A DNA stretch of 64,000 bases from Bin5 sp965200685 (lineage in GTDB: Bacteria; Chloroflexota; Anaerolineae; Caldilineales; Caldilineaceae): NCBI GenBank assembly GCA_965200685.1, contig OZ241379.1:3906001-3970000 (forward strand). The letters are read 5' to 3'. The notes under the pieces are model-generated. The model saw nothing but the letters and a program-made list of their open reading frames with translations, was not told the origin of the DNA and made no database searches. This document shows, piece by piece, positions 25,951 through 34,463 of the stretch. Each line of letters begins with the position of its first letter. Position 1 is the stretch's first letter. The translations under genes and the position numbers were made by a program.

Positions 25951-28872
25951 TCATCGGGGCCTAGCCACTACAGTTGGCGCGCGCGGCAGATACGCGTCAG
26001 GGGGTAGGTCACAGAAAGACAATCCGAGAGATAACAGGTCATTATCAGAAACCCTGCTCAAGGCATTCGGGATACATCCAGTTAGTTGGTTGTCACCGAG
26101 GAACAATATCTGCAGAGAGTTGGCAAGGTTGCCCAGCTCTGCAGGGATAGGGCCCGTCAGTTGGTTGGATCCGAGGAGCAATACCTGCAGATTGGAGAGG
26201 CTGCCTAACTCTGCAGGGATCGTACCTGTCAATTGGTTGTATTCGAGGTACAAGATCCACAGATGGGAGAGGTTGCCCAATTCAGTAGGAATCTCACCCG
26301 TCAGTTGGTTGTATGCGAGGAGCAATACCTGCAGATTGGAGAGGCTGCCTAACTCTGCAGGGATAGGGCCCGTCAGTTGGTTGTATGCGAGGAGCAATAC
26401 CTGCAGATTGGAGAGGCTGTCTAACTCTGCAGGGATCGTACCTGTCAATTGGTTGTGTGCGAGGTCCAACTCTCGCAGATGGGAGAGGTTGCCCAGTTCA
26501 GCAGGAATCTCGCCCATCAGTCCGCTGCGATTGAGGTTCAACCCTATCACACGAGAGTTGGAGACGGTGACGCCCTGCCATTGGTCTATGGGGAGATCTG
26601 CCCTCCAATTCAGCGAGGTAGCCCCTAGGGTATCCCGGATAGCCAAGAGTGTGACACAATCCGCGACTAATCCGGAGTCTTCTAGGGCTGATGTGTTCAT
26701 CGGGTCCACATAGCGGCCAACGATGGTCGTGGTAGAAACAGACATCCTGTTGAAACATGCTGATGTGAAGGGCGTAGGAGTCGGTGGCATCTCGTCGCAG
26801 AAGGGCAGCCCGAGTTGGAATAGGTCGTCATAATTCTGGGCAAGATTTCTCAAGATAGATGGTATACATCCGCTGAGTTGGTTATCTCTCATGATCAACA
26901 ACTGCAGATCAGAAAGGTTACCCAGTTCAGCAGGGATCTCGCCCGTCAATTGGTTGCCGGAAAGATATAACACTTGGAGACGGGAGAGTTTGCCCAGTTC
27001 AGAAGGGATCTCGCCCGTCAGTTGGTTGCCGGAAAGATATAACACTTGGAGACGGGAGAGTTTGCCCAATTCAGCAGGGATCTCACCCGTCAATTGGTTC
27101 AAGCCGAGCTGCAAATCCCTCAGAACGGAAAGGTTTCCTAGCGCAGCAGGGATCTCGCCCGTCAGTTCCTTTTCATGGAAAAACAACGGACGGTTATTAG
27201 CGTACGGGTCAAAGTATGGGTTATCAAAAAAAATAGAGCTCGCTAGCTCCCTGCTATTGAGAAACAACCCTATCACCCGAGGGCTGGAATCGGAGTCGGA
27301 GATGGTGACACCCTGCCATTGGTCTATGGGGAGGTCTGTACTCCAGTTCAGTGAAGCAGTGCCGGCCAAGGTATCCCTGGCGGCCAAGAGAGCTGCACAA
27401 TCCGCGACCAGGCCGGGATATTCTGGGTCTGAAACCGCGGGGCTGTTGGTACACACTGACGTATGTACCTGGTCGCAGAACGGCAATTCAACATGTAGCA
27501 GGTCGTTCTCAGGAACATCGATCAAGACATTCGGTATACATCCGCTGAGTTGGTTGTAGGCGAGTTTCAGCTCCGTCAGCGCGGCGAGGTTGCCCTGTTC
27601 CACAGGGATGAAACCGGTCAGTTGATTGCTGTGGAGGGACAATATCCGCAACTTGGAAAGATTGCCCAGTTCCGTGGGAATCCCGCCACTCAGTTTGTTG
27701 TTGTGGAGGAACAGTCCACCCAGATGGGAGATGTTGCCCAGTTCAACAGGAATGTTGCCTTCCAGTCGGTTGCCACTGAGCTGCAATGTATTCAGATGGG
27801 AGAGGTTTCCTAACTCGGCAGGGATCTCGCCTTCTAGTTGGTTGACATCAAGAAACAACCCGTCCAGACAGGTGATGTTGCCTAGTTCAACAGGAATGTT
27901 GCCTGTCAGTTGGTTGTGATTGAGGAACAAACTCCCCAGACACGAAAGGTTGCCCAATGCAGCAGGGATGACACCTGTCAGTTGGTTGCTGTAGAGGATC
28001 AACTCCCGCAGATTGGAGAGGTTGCCTAACGCGGCGGGGACCGCCCCTGTCAGTTGATTGCCGCCGAGATCCAATACCTCCAGATTGGAGAGGTTGCCCA
28101 ACGCAGCAGGGATCTCGCCCGTCAGTTCGTTGTCCGCCAACAATAACGTACGTAGATTGGAGAGATTGCCTAACGCGGCAGGGATCTCGCCCGTCAGTTG
28201 ATTGTACGCCAACAATAACGTACGTAGATTAGAAAGGTTGCCCAACTCGGCAGGCATACTGCCTGTCAGTTCATTCCCTAAGAAGTTCAAATATGCCAGC
28301 AAGGAGAGATTGCCTAATGTAGCAGGGATCTCGCCCGTCAGTTGATTGTCCCAAAGGCTTAAAGAGCGCAGATTCGTGAGGTTGCCCAGCTCTGCAGGGA
28401 TCGTGCCCGTCAAGGCGTGGAAAGCGAGGTCCAATGCCACCAGATTCGTGAGGTTGCCCAGCTCTGCAGGGATCGTGCCCGTCAAGCAGAAAGAGACCGT
28501 TGGGTCGCATCCCTCCCACAGACCATCATGGTGATTGCCCAAGTTCAATTCGACCACACGAGAGTTAGAGACGGTGATGCCCCCCCAGTCGTCTATGTAG
28601 TGTCCTACATGCCAGTTCAGTGAAGCAGTGCCGGCCAAGGTATCCCTGGCGGCCAAGAGAACTGCACAATCCGCGACCAAGCCAGGGTTGGCTTGCGGGT
28701 TCGGCACAGCGATGCCATTGGAACATTCCAGCATCAGCGATGCGGAAGTCTGCGCGGCTACGGAGGCACCCGCGACCATCCAGCCACTTATGGTAAACGT
28801 AACCCAGAGGAAGACAATCACTGAGAGGACAACCCCCGGCTTGAGCAACGCAACCTCCGTCGCGTCGTTCAA
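25951..28872 (-). CDS. Large secreted leucine-rich-repeat protein with three N-cap modules
   Basis: A 973-residue protein with an N-terminal hydrophobic signal/anchor (about residues 13-40, ending near 'AAQ'). It contains about 26 plant-type LRRs of 24 residues, consensus LxxLxLxxNxLTGxIPxxLG. The array is divided into three blocks, each opened by a cap module 'LVADCxxLLAxRDTL...SLNW...QWQGVT' at about residues 65-110, 490-535 and 725-770, and each closed by 'SGCIPxxL...FCD'. This suggests triplication of a cap-LRR-cap unit. The start is TTG. Such surface LRR proteins bind protein or glycan partners; they are common among host-associated bacteria, but the ligand here is unknown. There is no sortase or beta-barrel anchor. 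Confidence 0.85.
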   Translation of the reverse strand: MNDATEVALLKPGVVLSVIVFLWVTFTISGWMVAGASVAAQTSASLMLECSNGIAVPNPQANPGLVADCAVLLAARDTLAGTASLNWHVGHYIDDWGGITVSNSRVVELNLGNHHDGLWEGCDPTVSFCLTGTIPAELGNLTNLVALDLAFHALTGTIPAELGNLTNLRSLSLWDNQLTGEIPATLGNLSLLAYLNFLGNELTGSMPAELGNLSNLRTLLLAYNQLTGEIPAALGNLSNLRTLLLADNELTGEIPAALGNLSNLEVLDLGGNQLTGAVPAALGNLSNLRELILYSNQLTGVIPAALGNLSCLGSLFLNHNQLTGNIPVELGNITCLDGLFLDVNQLEGEIPAELGNLSHLNTLQLSGNRLEGNIPVELGNISHLGGLFLHNNKLSGGIPTELGNLSKLRILSLHSNQLTGFIPVEQGNLAALTELKLAYNQLSGCIPNVLIDVPENDLLHVELPFCDQVHTSVCTNSPAVSDPEYPGLVADCAALLAARDTLAGTASLNWSTDLPIDQWQGVTISDSDSSPRVIGLFLNSRELASSIFFDNPYFDPYANNRPLFFHEKELTGEIPAALGNLSVLRDLQLGLNQLTGEIPAELGKLSRLQVLYLSGNQLTGEIPSELGKLSRLQVLYLSGNQLTGEIPAELGNLSDLQLLIMRDNQLSGCIPSILRNLAQNYDDLFQLGLPFCDEMPPTPTPFTSACFNRMSVSTTTIVGRYVDPMNTSALEDSGLVADCVTLLAIRDTLGATSLNWRADLPIDQWQGVTVSNSRVIGLNLNRSGLMGEIPAELGNLSHLRELDLAHNQLTGTIPAELDSLSNLQVLLLAYNQLTGPIPAELGSLSNLQVLLLAYNQLTGEIPTELGNLSHLWILYLEYNQLTGTIPAELGSLSNLQVLLLGSNQLTGPIPAELGNLANSLQILFLGDNQLTGCIPNALSRVSDNDLLSLGLSFCDLPPDAYLPRAPTVVARPR

Positions 28873-29025
28873 GATACTCTGATCTCGACCTATGATCGCC
28901 TCGCCTTCAGTCTACAAATATCGGATTCACGAACCAGGCCCGCTTACCTTCACATATCGGCAATGGCTGGAGAAGGTGCAGACTCCTAGGGTTGCGTCAC
29001 CAGCCACTGCTGTTAGAGTGGACTT

Positions 29026-29346
29026 TCAATCTTGTGTAGTGGACGTCTGCATAGACGACATGATTGGCTGTGGAGCTATGGAGGCGGACAGGCCTGTGTC
29101 CTTCCGTATGAACGGAAAGAAGACAGGCGAAGTGAATGGGGGTGAAATGAACGACTGCGCTGTTACAGGGCCCCCCACGACCCAGCCGCTTATGATAAGC
29201 GCAGCCCATAGAAACATGACAGCTAGGACGACCCTGACCGCAATGCGTCGCACCTCTCCCTTACTATGTGGGTTGAACGGCCCAACTCCCCTAATATTAC
29301 TCCCAATCATTGGGCTGTTCCATCTATTCTGATTTCGATTGGCCAA
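29026..29346 (-). CDS. Short secreted protein, truncated relative of the LRR proteins
   Basis: A 106-residue frame starting with TTG ('MANRNQNRW'), like the neighbouring LRR gene ('MANRDQGIL'). It shares that gene's signal-peptide style ('LIISGWVVGGPVTAQ', about residues 50-64) but ends about 40 residues later without any LRR. Most likely a pseudogene or the leftover 5' end of a third LRR gene; a small secreted protein is also possible. Positions 28873-29025 show no gene. Confidence 0.45.
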   Translation of the reverse strand: MANRNQNRWNSPMIGSNIRGVGPFNPHSKGEVRRIAVRVVLAVMFLWAALIISGWVVGGPVTAQSFISPPFTSPVFFPFIRKDTGLSASIAPQPIMSSMQTSTTQD

Positions 29347-29461
29347 GATTAAGTTTCCTTAGATGTTAAAGAAGGCACTACGTGACGCACCTTCAGATGT
29401 GGATTGTATATATCCTCTTGCAGTCGTCCGCTACATCTCCGGAACCATGACCTAGATGTAA

Positions 29462-31474
29462 CTATGACTGTGGACTTGCAGGTGTAACCGTAGCTGTAGG
29501 CGTAGCTGTGGCCGTGGGTGTAGCTGTATCTACGGGTGTGGCTGTGGCCGTGGGTGTAGCTGTATCTACGGGTGTGGCCGGGGGCGTAGCTGTATTTACG
29601 GGTGTGGCTGTGGCCGGGGGCGTAGCTGTATCTACGGGTGTGACTGTGGCCGTGGGTGTATCTGTGGCCGGGGGCGTAGCCGTATTTACGGGTATGGCTG
29701 TGGCCGTGGGTATGGCTGTGGCCGTGGGTGTAGCTGTATCTACGGGTGTGGCTGTGGCCGTGGGTGTAGCTGTATCTACGGGTGTGGCTGTGGCCGGGGG
29801 CGTAGCTGTATCTACGGGTGTGGCTGTGGCCGGGGGCGTAGCTGTATCTACGGGTATGGCTGTGGCCGTGGGTGTAGCTGTATCTACGGGTATGGCTGTG
29901 GCCGGGGGCGTAGCCGTATCTACGGGTATGGCTGTGGCCGGGGGTGTAGCCGTATTTACGGGTATGGCTGTATCTACGGGTATGGCTGTATCTACGGGTA
30001 TGGCTGTATCTACGGGTATGGCTGTATCTACAGGTATGGCTGTATCTACAGGTATGGCTGTATCTACAGGTGTGGCTGTAGCGGGGGGCGTAGTTGTATC
30101 TACGGGTGTGGCCGTAGCTGTGAGTATAGCTGTATCTACAGGTATGGACGTGGCTGAGGACGTCACCGTATCTACGGCTGTGGTCATGGCTACCGTAGCA
30201 GTTATGAGCGTATCTGTAGCTGCCATAGCAGCTATGGGTGCTGCGATAGGCGTAGCGGTATGTATGGGAGTTGCAATAGGCGTTGCTGTGGGAACGGGAC
30301 AGAATGACAGTCCGAGACGTGCCAGATCGTTGGTAGGAATCCTACTCAAGGCATTCGGAATACATCCACTTAGTTGGTTGCCGCCGAGGAACAATGCCTG
30401 CAGAGAGTTGGCGAGGTTGCCTAGCTCTAGAGGGATGGGGCCCGTCAGTCGGTTGTCGGCGAGGGACAAGTACTTCAGATTAGAGAGGTTGCCCAGCGCA
30501 GTAGGAATGCTGCCCGTCAGGTTGTTGTTGGCGAGGCGCAACCAGTGCAGATTGGAGAGGTTGCCCAGCGCAGCAGGGATAGGGCCCGCCAGTTGGTTGT
30601 CGTAGAGGTACAACTCCCTCAGATTGGAGAGGTTGCCCAGCTCAGCAGGGATGGATCCCGCCAGTTGGTTGCGGGAGAGGGACAATGTCTGTAGATTGGG
30701 GAGACTGCCCAAATGGGCAGGGATGTGGCCCACCAATTGGTTGCCACCGAGGGACAACCGCCGCAGGTTCGAGAGATTGCCCAATGCAGCAGGGATATTG
30801 CCCATTAGGTTGTTGTCTTGGATGTACAATTGCTGTAGATTAGAGAGGTTGCCCAGCGCAGATATAGGGCCCGTCAGTTGGTTTTTGTAGAGATACAACG
30901 TCTGCAGATTGGAGAGATTGCCCAACGCAGCAGGGATCCTACCCGTCAGTTGATTTTTGTAGAGATACAACGTCTGCAGATTGGAGAGATTGCCCAACGC
31001 AGCAGGGATACTGCCCATCAGTTGGTTGCTGCTGAGATTCAACGTCTGCAGGTTGGAGAGATTGCCCAGTTCTGAAGGGATCTTACCCGTTAAGACGTTG
31101 CCACCGAGGTTCAATGCTGTCACATGCGAGTGGGAGAAGTTGGCATCCTCCCATTGCGTGATGGGGAGGTCCACACTCCAGTTCAGCGGGGCACTGCCGG
31201 CCAAGGAGTCCTTGGCACTTAGGAGCGTTTCACAATCCGCGACCAAGTTGGGGTCTTCGGGGTCCGGCACCGCGACGCTGTCAGTACACGATGCGGACGG
31301 AATGATGGCCTGCGCGGCTACGGAGGCGGACACACCTGCGCCCATCCAGCCGCTTATCACAACTGCAGCCCAGATGAGAGGGAGTAGGACAATCCTTAGT
31401 GTGGGCGGCACAACCTCTGCAGCATCGCAGACTCTCGTTGCACCGTTCAAAATGCCCTGATCTCGATTGGCCAA
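29462..31474 (-). CDS. Secreted leucine-rich-repeat protein with long Thr/Pro-rich repetitive tail
   Basis: A 670-residue protein: signal sequence (about residues 28-57), one cap module ('LVADCETLLSAKDSL', about 76-90), about 11 plant-type LRRs of 24 residues to about residue 380, closing 'SGCIPNAL...FC', and then a tail of about 275 residues (395-670) made of TATPVDTA / TPPATA / IPVDTA units. Such Thr/Pro stalks are often glycosylated spacers in surface proteins, but here the stalk is C-terminal with no anchor after it. The start is TTG with AAAGAG upstream. It is closely related to the LRR protein at 25951-28872. Confidence 0.82.
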   Translation of the reverse strand: MANRDQGILNGATRVCDAAEVVPPTLRIVLLPLIWAAVVISGWMGAGVSASVAAQAIIPSASCTDSVAVPDPEDPNLVADCETLLSAKDSLAGSAPLNWSVDLPITQWEDANFSHSHVTALNLGGNVLTGKIPSELGNLSNLQTLNLSSNQLMGSIPAALGNLSNLQTLYLYKNQLTGRIPAALGNLSNLQTLYLYKNQLTGPISALGNLSNLQQLYIQDNNLMGNIPAALGNLSNLRRLSLGGNQLVGHIPAHLGSLPNLQTLSLSRNQLAGSIPAELGNLSNLRELYLYDNQLAGPIPAALGNLSNLHWLRLANNNLTGSIPTALGNLSNLKYLSLADNRLTGPIPLELGNLANSLQALFLGGNQLSGCIPNALSRIPTNDLARLGLSFCPVPTATPIATPIHTATPIAAPIAAMAATDTLITATVAMTTAVDTVTSSATSIPVDTAILTATATPVDTTTPPATATPVDTAIPVDTAIPVDTAIPVDTAIPVDTAIPVDTAIPVNTATPPATAIPVDTATPPATAIPVDTATPTATAIPVDTATPPATATPVDTATPPATATPVDTATPTATATPVDTATPTATAIPTATAIPVNTATPPATDTPTATVTPVDTATPPATATPVNTATPPATPVDTATPTATATPVDTATPTATATPTATVTPASPQS
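29470..30290 (-). repeat. Tandem repeats encoding the Thr/Pro tail
   Basis: Imperfect 18-bp and 36-bp units (GCTGTATCTACGGGTATG-like on the + strand), including a run of seven nearly identical 18-bp units near 29955-30080. The length is likely to vary by slippage while keeping frame. Confidence 0.8.
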
Positions 31475-31933
31475 AATTACGTCTCTTTACCTAAACGCTT
31501 CAAAATTCACGTTCAAGAGCAAATTGTACTACATTCCCTTGAATGTTGCAAATTGGCACTCTGCGATGGCCAGAGCGTTCTCAGAAACACTTCATATCGA
31601 ACATTTATCTGAAGATGAATAGCGTTGCAAATATATCTCACTCCACAAACTCTTCAGATTCAACATGACTACACGCATAGATCGCGTCTATCAGATTCAA
31701 TTACGATTGCATACAGAAGATTGTACTACATTTCACGACTGTATAAAAAATAAGCCGCGTCTGTGTCCTCGCTCTCTTGCCATAGGTATCGGCAGAGCTG
31801 CAGCGGCTTATGGGCCGTGCTGTTCCGCGCCTTGCCGCTGGAAAGCAGGTTGACCGATTCAAAGGCAGTAACTACAATATTGGTATCGCAACCCTTCACC
31901 CCAAATAAAATTTTCCTTAAAAGGAGCGATACA
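31475..31933. other. Intergenic region between divergent LRR and acyl-CoA ligase genes
   Basis: 459 bp with no convincing gene. It is AT-richer than its surroundings. A strong AAAAGGAGCG ribosome-binding site ends it at 31919-31928. Promoters for both divergent genes must lie here, but I see no clear -35/-10 pair. Confidence 0.5.
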
Positions 31934-33556
31934 ATGCTTTCCGGCCTGATGATGGACTACCCCCTTACACTCGACCGCATTTTGGAACACGGCACCCGGC
32001 TGTATGCCCATAAGAAGATCAGAACAAAATTGCCTGCGGGCGCGTTGCATGAGTACACCTACCGGGCGTTCTATGGACGGGTGAAGAGACTGTGCAATGT
32101 GCTGGAAGGGCTCGGCGTAGAGCCGGGGGACCGGGTCGGCACCTTTGCTTGGAACAATTATCAACATCTGGAACTGTATTTCGGTGTACCGGGCGCGGGC
32201 GCAGTCGTACATACCCTGAACATTCGTCTATTTCCAGAACAGTTAGCCTACATTATCAACCATGCAGAGGATAAAGTCATCTTCGTGGATGGCACCCTGC
32301 TGCCGCTCGTTGAACGAATCGCCGAGCAGATCGCTGGTGTCAAACATTTTGTGCTGTTCAATGCAGCGGAGGAGGAGATGAGTTCGGTTGCGCTGCCTGG
32401 CCAGATTCACCAATACGAGGCACTGATGGCGGCTGCGGACGACGAATATACCTGGCAGGTGGAAGACGAAAATCAGGCCATGGGCCTCTGCTACACCAGC
32501 GGCACCACCGGCCATCCGAAGGGCGCGCTATACAGCCACCGCTCCATGTATCTGCATACCGTTGGTGAGTGTCTAGCATCCGCTCTGGGCCTCACTGAAG
32601 CAGATGTGGTGATGCCGGTGGTGCCCCAATTCCATGCAATGGCCTGGGGCCTGCCCTTTGCGGCAGTGATGTCGGGGGCGGCCCTGATCATGCCGGGGCC
32701 GCATCTACAACCAGCAGCCCTAGCTGCGCTGCTTGAAACGGAACGGGTAACGGTTGCGGCCGGGGTGCCGACCATCTGGAATGGCCTCTATCACGAACTA
32801 AAGAACACCCCCCGGGACATCTCCTGTATCCGGGCCCTGGTGGTGGGTGGCGCGGCCATGCCCCGCAGCCTCATCCAGGCCTACGAAAAGGAGCTGGGCG
32901 TAAACGTTCTACACGCCTGGGGGATGACGGAGATGTCGCCCCTCGGTACGCTCACCGTCCTCCAGAACCATCACCAGCAGTTGCCAGATCAGCAGCAATG
33001 GGATGTGAAGGCCCGGCAAGGGTATCCTATCGCCGGGGTGGAGATGCGAGTCGCCAATGATGAGGGCAATGAACTGCCCTGGGACGGCAAAACCATGGGC
33101 GAATTGCAGGTGCGGGGTCCGTGGGTGGTGCGGGACTACTTCAAACTGAACGGCAGTAGCGACAGCTTCACCACGGATGGCTGGTTCCGTACCGGGGATG
33201 TGGCCACAATCGGTGAAGATGGTCTCCTGACCATCACCGACCGCACAAAGGATCTGGTGAAAAGCGGCGGCGAATGGATATCATCCGTGGAGCTGGAGAA
33301 TCTGCTGATGGCCCATCCACAGGTGCTGGAGGCAGCGGTCATCGCCATCCCCCACGACCAGTGGCAGGAGCGTCCTCTGGCCGTCGTCGTCCCCACCGCC
33401 GATGCAGAGACACTTACGGGGGATCAGCTACAGAGCTTTTTGGAACCGCAGGTCGCGAAGTGGTGGCTGCCGGATGACTACGTGTTTCTTGACGAAATCC
33501 CCAAGACCAGCACTGGCAAGTTCGACAAGAAAGTACTGCGGCAGCAACTGCAGTGA
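31934..33556 (+). CDS. Acyl-CoA ligase of the AMP-binding (long-chain fatty acid) family
   Basis: A 540-residue protein starting at the ATG behind AAGGAGCG; the frame is open 57 codons further upstream but without that signal. The AMP-binding P-loop 'YTSGTTGHPKG' is at about residues 186-196, 'AWGMTEMSPLG' supplies the adenine-binding segment, and 'GWFRTGDVATIGEDG' plus 'DLVKSGGEWIS' are the hinge and C-terminal motifs. The catalytic C-terminal Lys is seen in 'KTSTGKFDKK'. It activates a carboxylic acid, fatty or related, to its CoA ester. It stands alone between two minus-strand blocks. Confidence 0.92.
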   Translation: MLSGLMMDYPLTLDRILEHGTRLYAHKKIRTKLPAGALHEYTYRAFYGRVKRLCNVLEGLGVEPGDRVGTFAWNNYQHLELYFGVPGAGAVVHTLNIRLFPEQLAYIINHAEDKVIFVDGTLLPLVERIAEQIAGVKHFVLFNAAEEEMSSVALPGQIHQYEALMAAADDEYTWQVEDENQAMGLCYTSGTTGHPKGALYSHRSMYLHTVGECLASALGLTEADVVMPVVPQFHAMAWGLPFAAVMSGAALIMPGPHLQPAALAALLETERVTVAAGVPTIWNGLYHELKNTPRDISCIRALVVGGAAMPRSLIQAYEKELGVNVLHAWGMTEMSPLGTLTVLQNHHQQLPDQQQWDVKARQGYPIAGVEMRVANDEGNELPWDGKTMGELQVRGPWVVRDYFKLNGSSDSFTTDGWFRTGDVATIGEDGLLTITDRTKDLVKSGGEWISSVELENLLMAHPQVLEAAVIAIPHDQWQERPLAVVVPTADAETLTGDQLQSFLEPQVAKWWLPDDYVFLDEIPKTSTGKFDKKVLRQQLQ

Positions 33557-33584
33557 GCAGCGGCTCGTACACTGCAGGTAGCAG

Positions 33585-34445
33585 TCACTGGGCAGGCACA
33601 GTTGCTCTGTCCCAAGCCTGCCGCAACATCGCTACACTCTTTGGCATAGCCGTCGCGGCATCCTCTGCTCCTTCCATTTCGATTGAGCAGTAGCCCCGCC
33701 AGCCAGCGTCCAGCAGAATCCGGAAGATGCGGGCGTAATCCAGATCGAGGGTATACCAAGTACCGCCGCCGGGATAGGTTTTGGCATGGGCCAGATATAC
33801 ATAGGGCGCAATACGCGCCATGGCCCTGTACATATCCTCTTCAAAGAGGAAATTGCCCATATCAAGGATCGCCTTCAACCAGGGCGAATCAATCGTTTCA
33901 ATGATGTGGGCCATATCTTGTGCGAATGTCGTAAGGCCCCAATGGTTCTCCAGCAACAGAAGCACACCCCGCTCCTCGGCCTTGGGCAGGCAGGCCTCAA
34001 TGGCGTCAACGACCCAGCCGAACGCGTCGTCCATGGTAAAACCTGCCCATGGCTCCACCCATCCTTTGGCCTTGATCAGATCATCAAAGCTGCCCTGCTT
34101 GCGGAAACCACCGGAGTTGATCCGAATCGACGGAATGCCCATCTCGTGGGCCAGATCGATGCAGTACAAGGTGTGGTCCACATGCTGCTGGCGCACATCC
34201 CGATCCTCATGGACAAAGTCTTGGTGAATCGACAAGTTGTACAGATCCAGCCCCAAAGAAAAAGCCTGCCGTTTGAGCGTCTGTAAGTAGGCAACCTCTT
34301 CCGATTCCAACTGTCTATGCAGGATCTCCACGCCGCACAGACCGAGCTTTGCTGCCTCGTCCAGAACGGTCTTGATCGGAGTTTTCTGCGCTGTAAAATG
34401 CCAGTAGGAATAGGTCGATGTACCCAAGCGAAACGTCTCTGCCAT
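33585..34445 (-). CDS. Sugar phosphate isomerase/epimerase (TIM barrel)
   Basis: A 286-residue protein behind a GGAGAAGG site. Metal ligands are visible as Glu in 'LLLENHWG', Asp in 'AILDMGNF', His in 'LAHAKTY' and Glu in 'CSIEMEGAED'. It is only loosely similar to the protein at 24838-25722, so it is probably a different enzyme of the same fold. It lies 18 bp downstream of ilvD in the same direction and may be read from the same transcript, although no role in branched-chain amino acid synthesis is known for this family. Confidence 0.83.
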   Translation of the reverse strand: MAETFRLGTSTYSYWHFTAQKTPIKTVLDEAAKLGLCGVEILHRQLESEEVAYLQTLKRQAFSLGLDLYNLSIHQDFVHEDRDVRQQHVDHTLYCIDLAHEMGIPSIRINSGGFRKQGSFDDLIKAKGWVEPWAGFTMDDAFGWVVDAIEACLPKAEERGVLLLLENHWGLTTFAQDMAHIIETIDSPWLKAILDMGNFLFEEDMYRAMARIAPYVYLAHAKTYPGGGTWYTLDLDYARIFRILLDAGWRGYCSIEMEGAEDAATAMPKSVAMLRQAWDRATVPAQ

Positions 34446-34463
34446 TTGCCTTCTCCACGGGTG

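Noticed and set aside
29508..30605. A 365-codon open frame on the + strand, rich in Val, Ala and Gly
   Set aside because: It is the complement of the Thr/Pro repeat tail and LRRs of the minus-strand LRR gene; the repeat keeps several frames open and there is no ribosome-binding site or domain.
31665..31853. A 62-codon open frame before the acyl-CoA ligase
   Set aside because: Cys/Arg-rich product without a ribosome-binding site or resemblance to any family; it lies in an AT-rich intergenic region.
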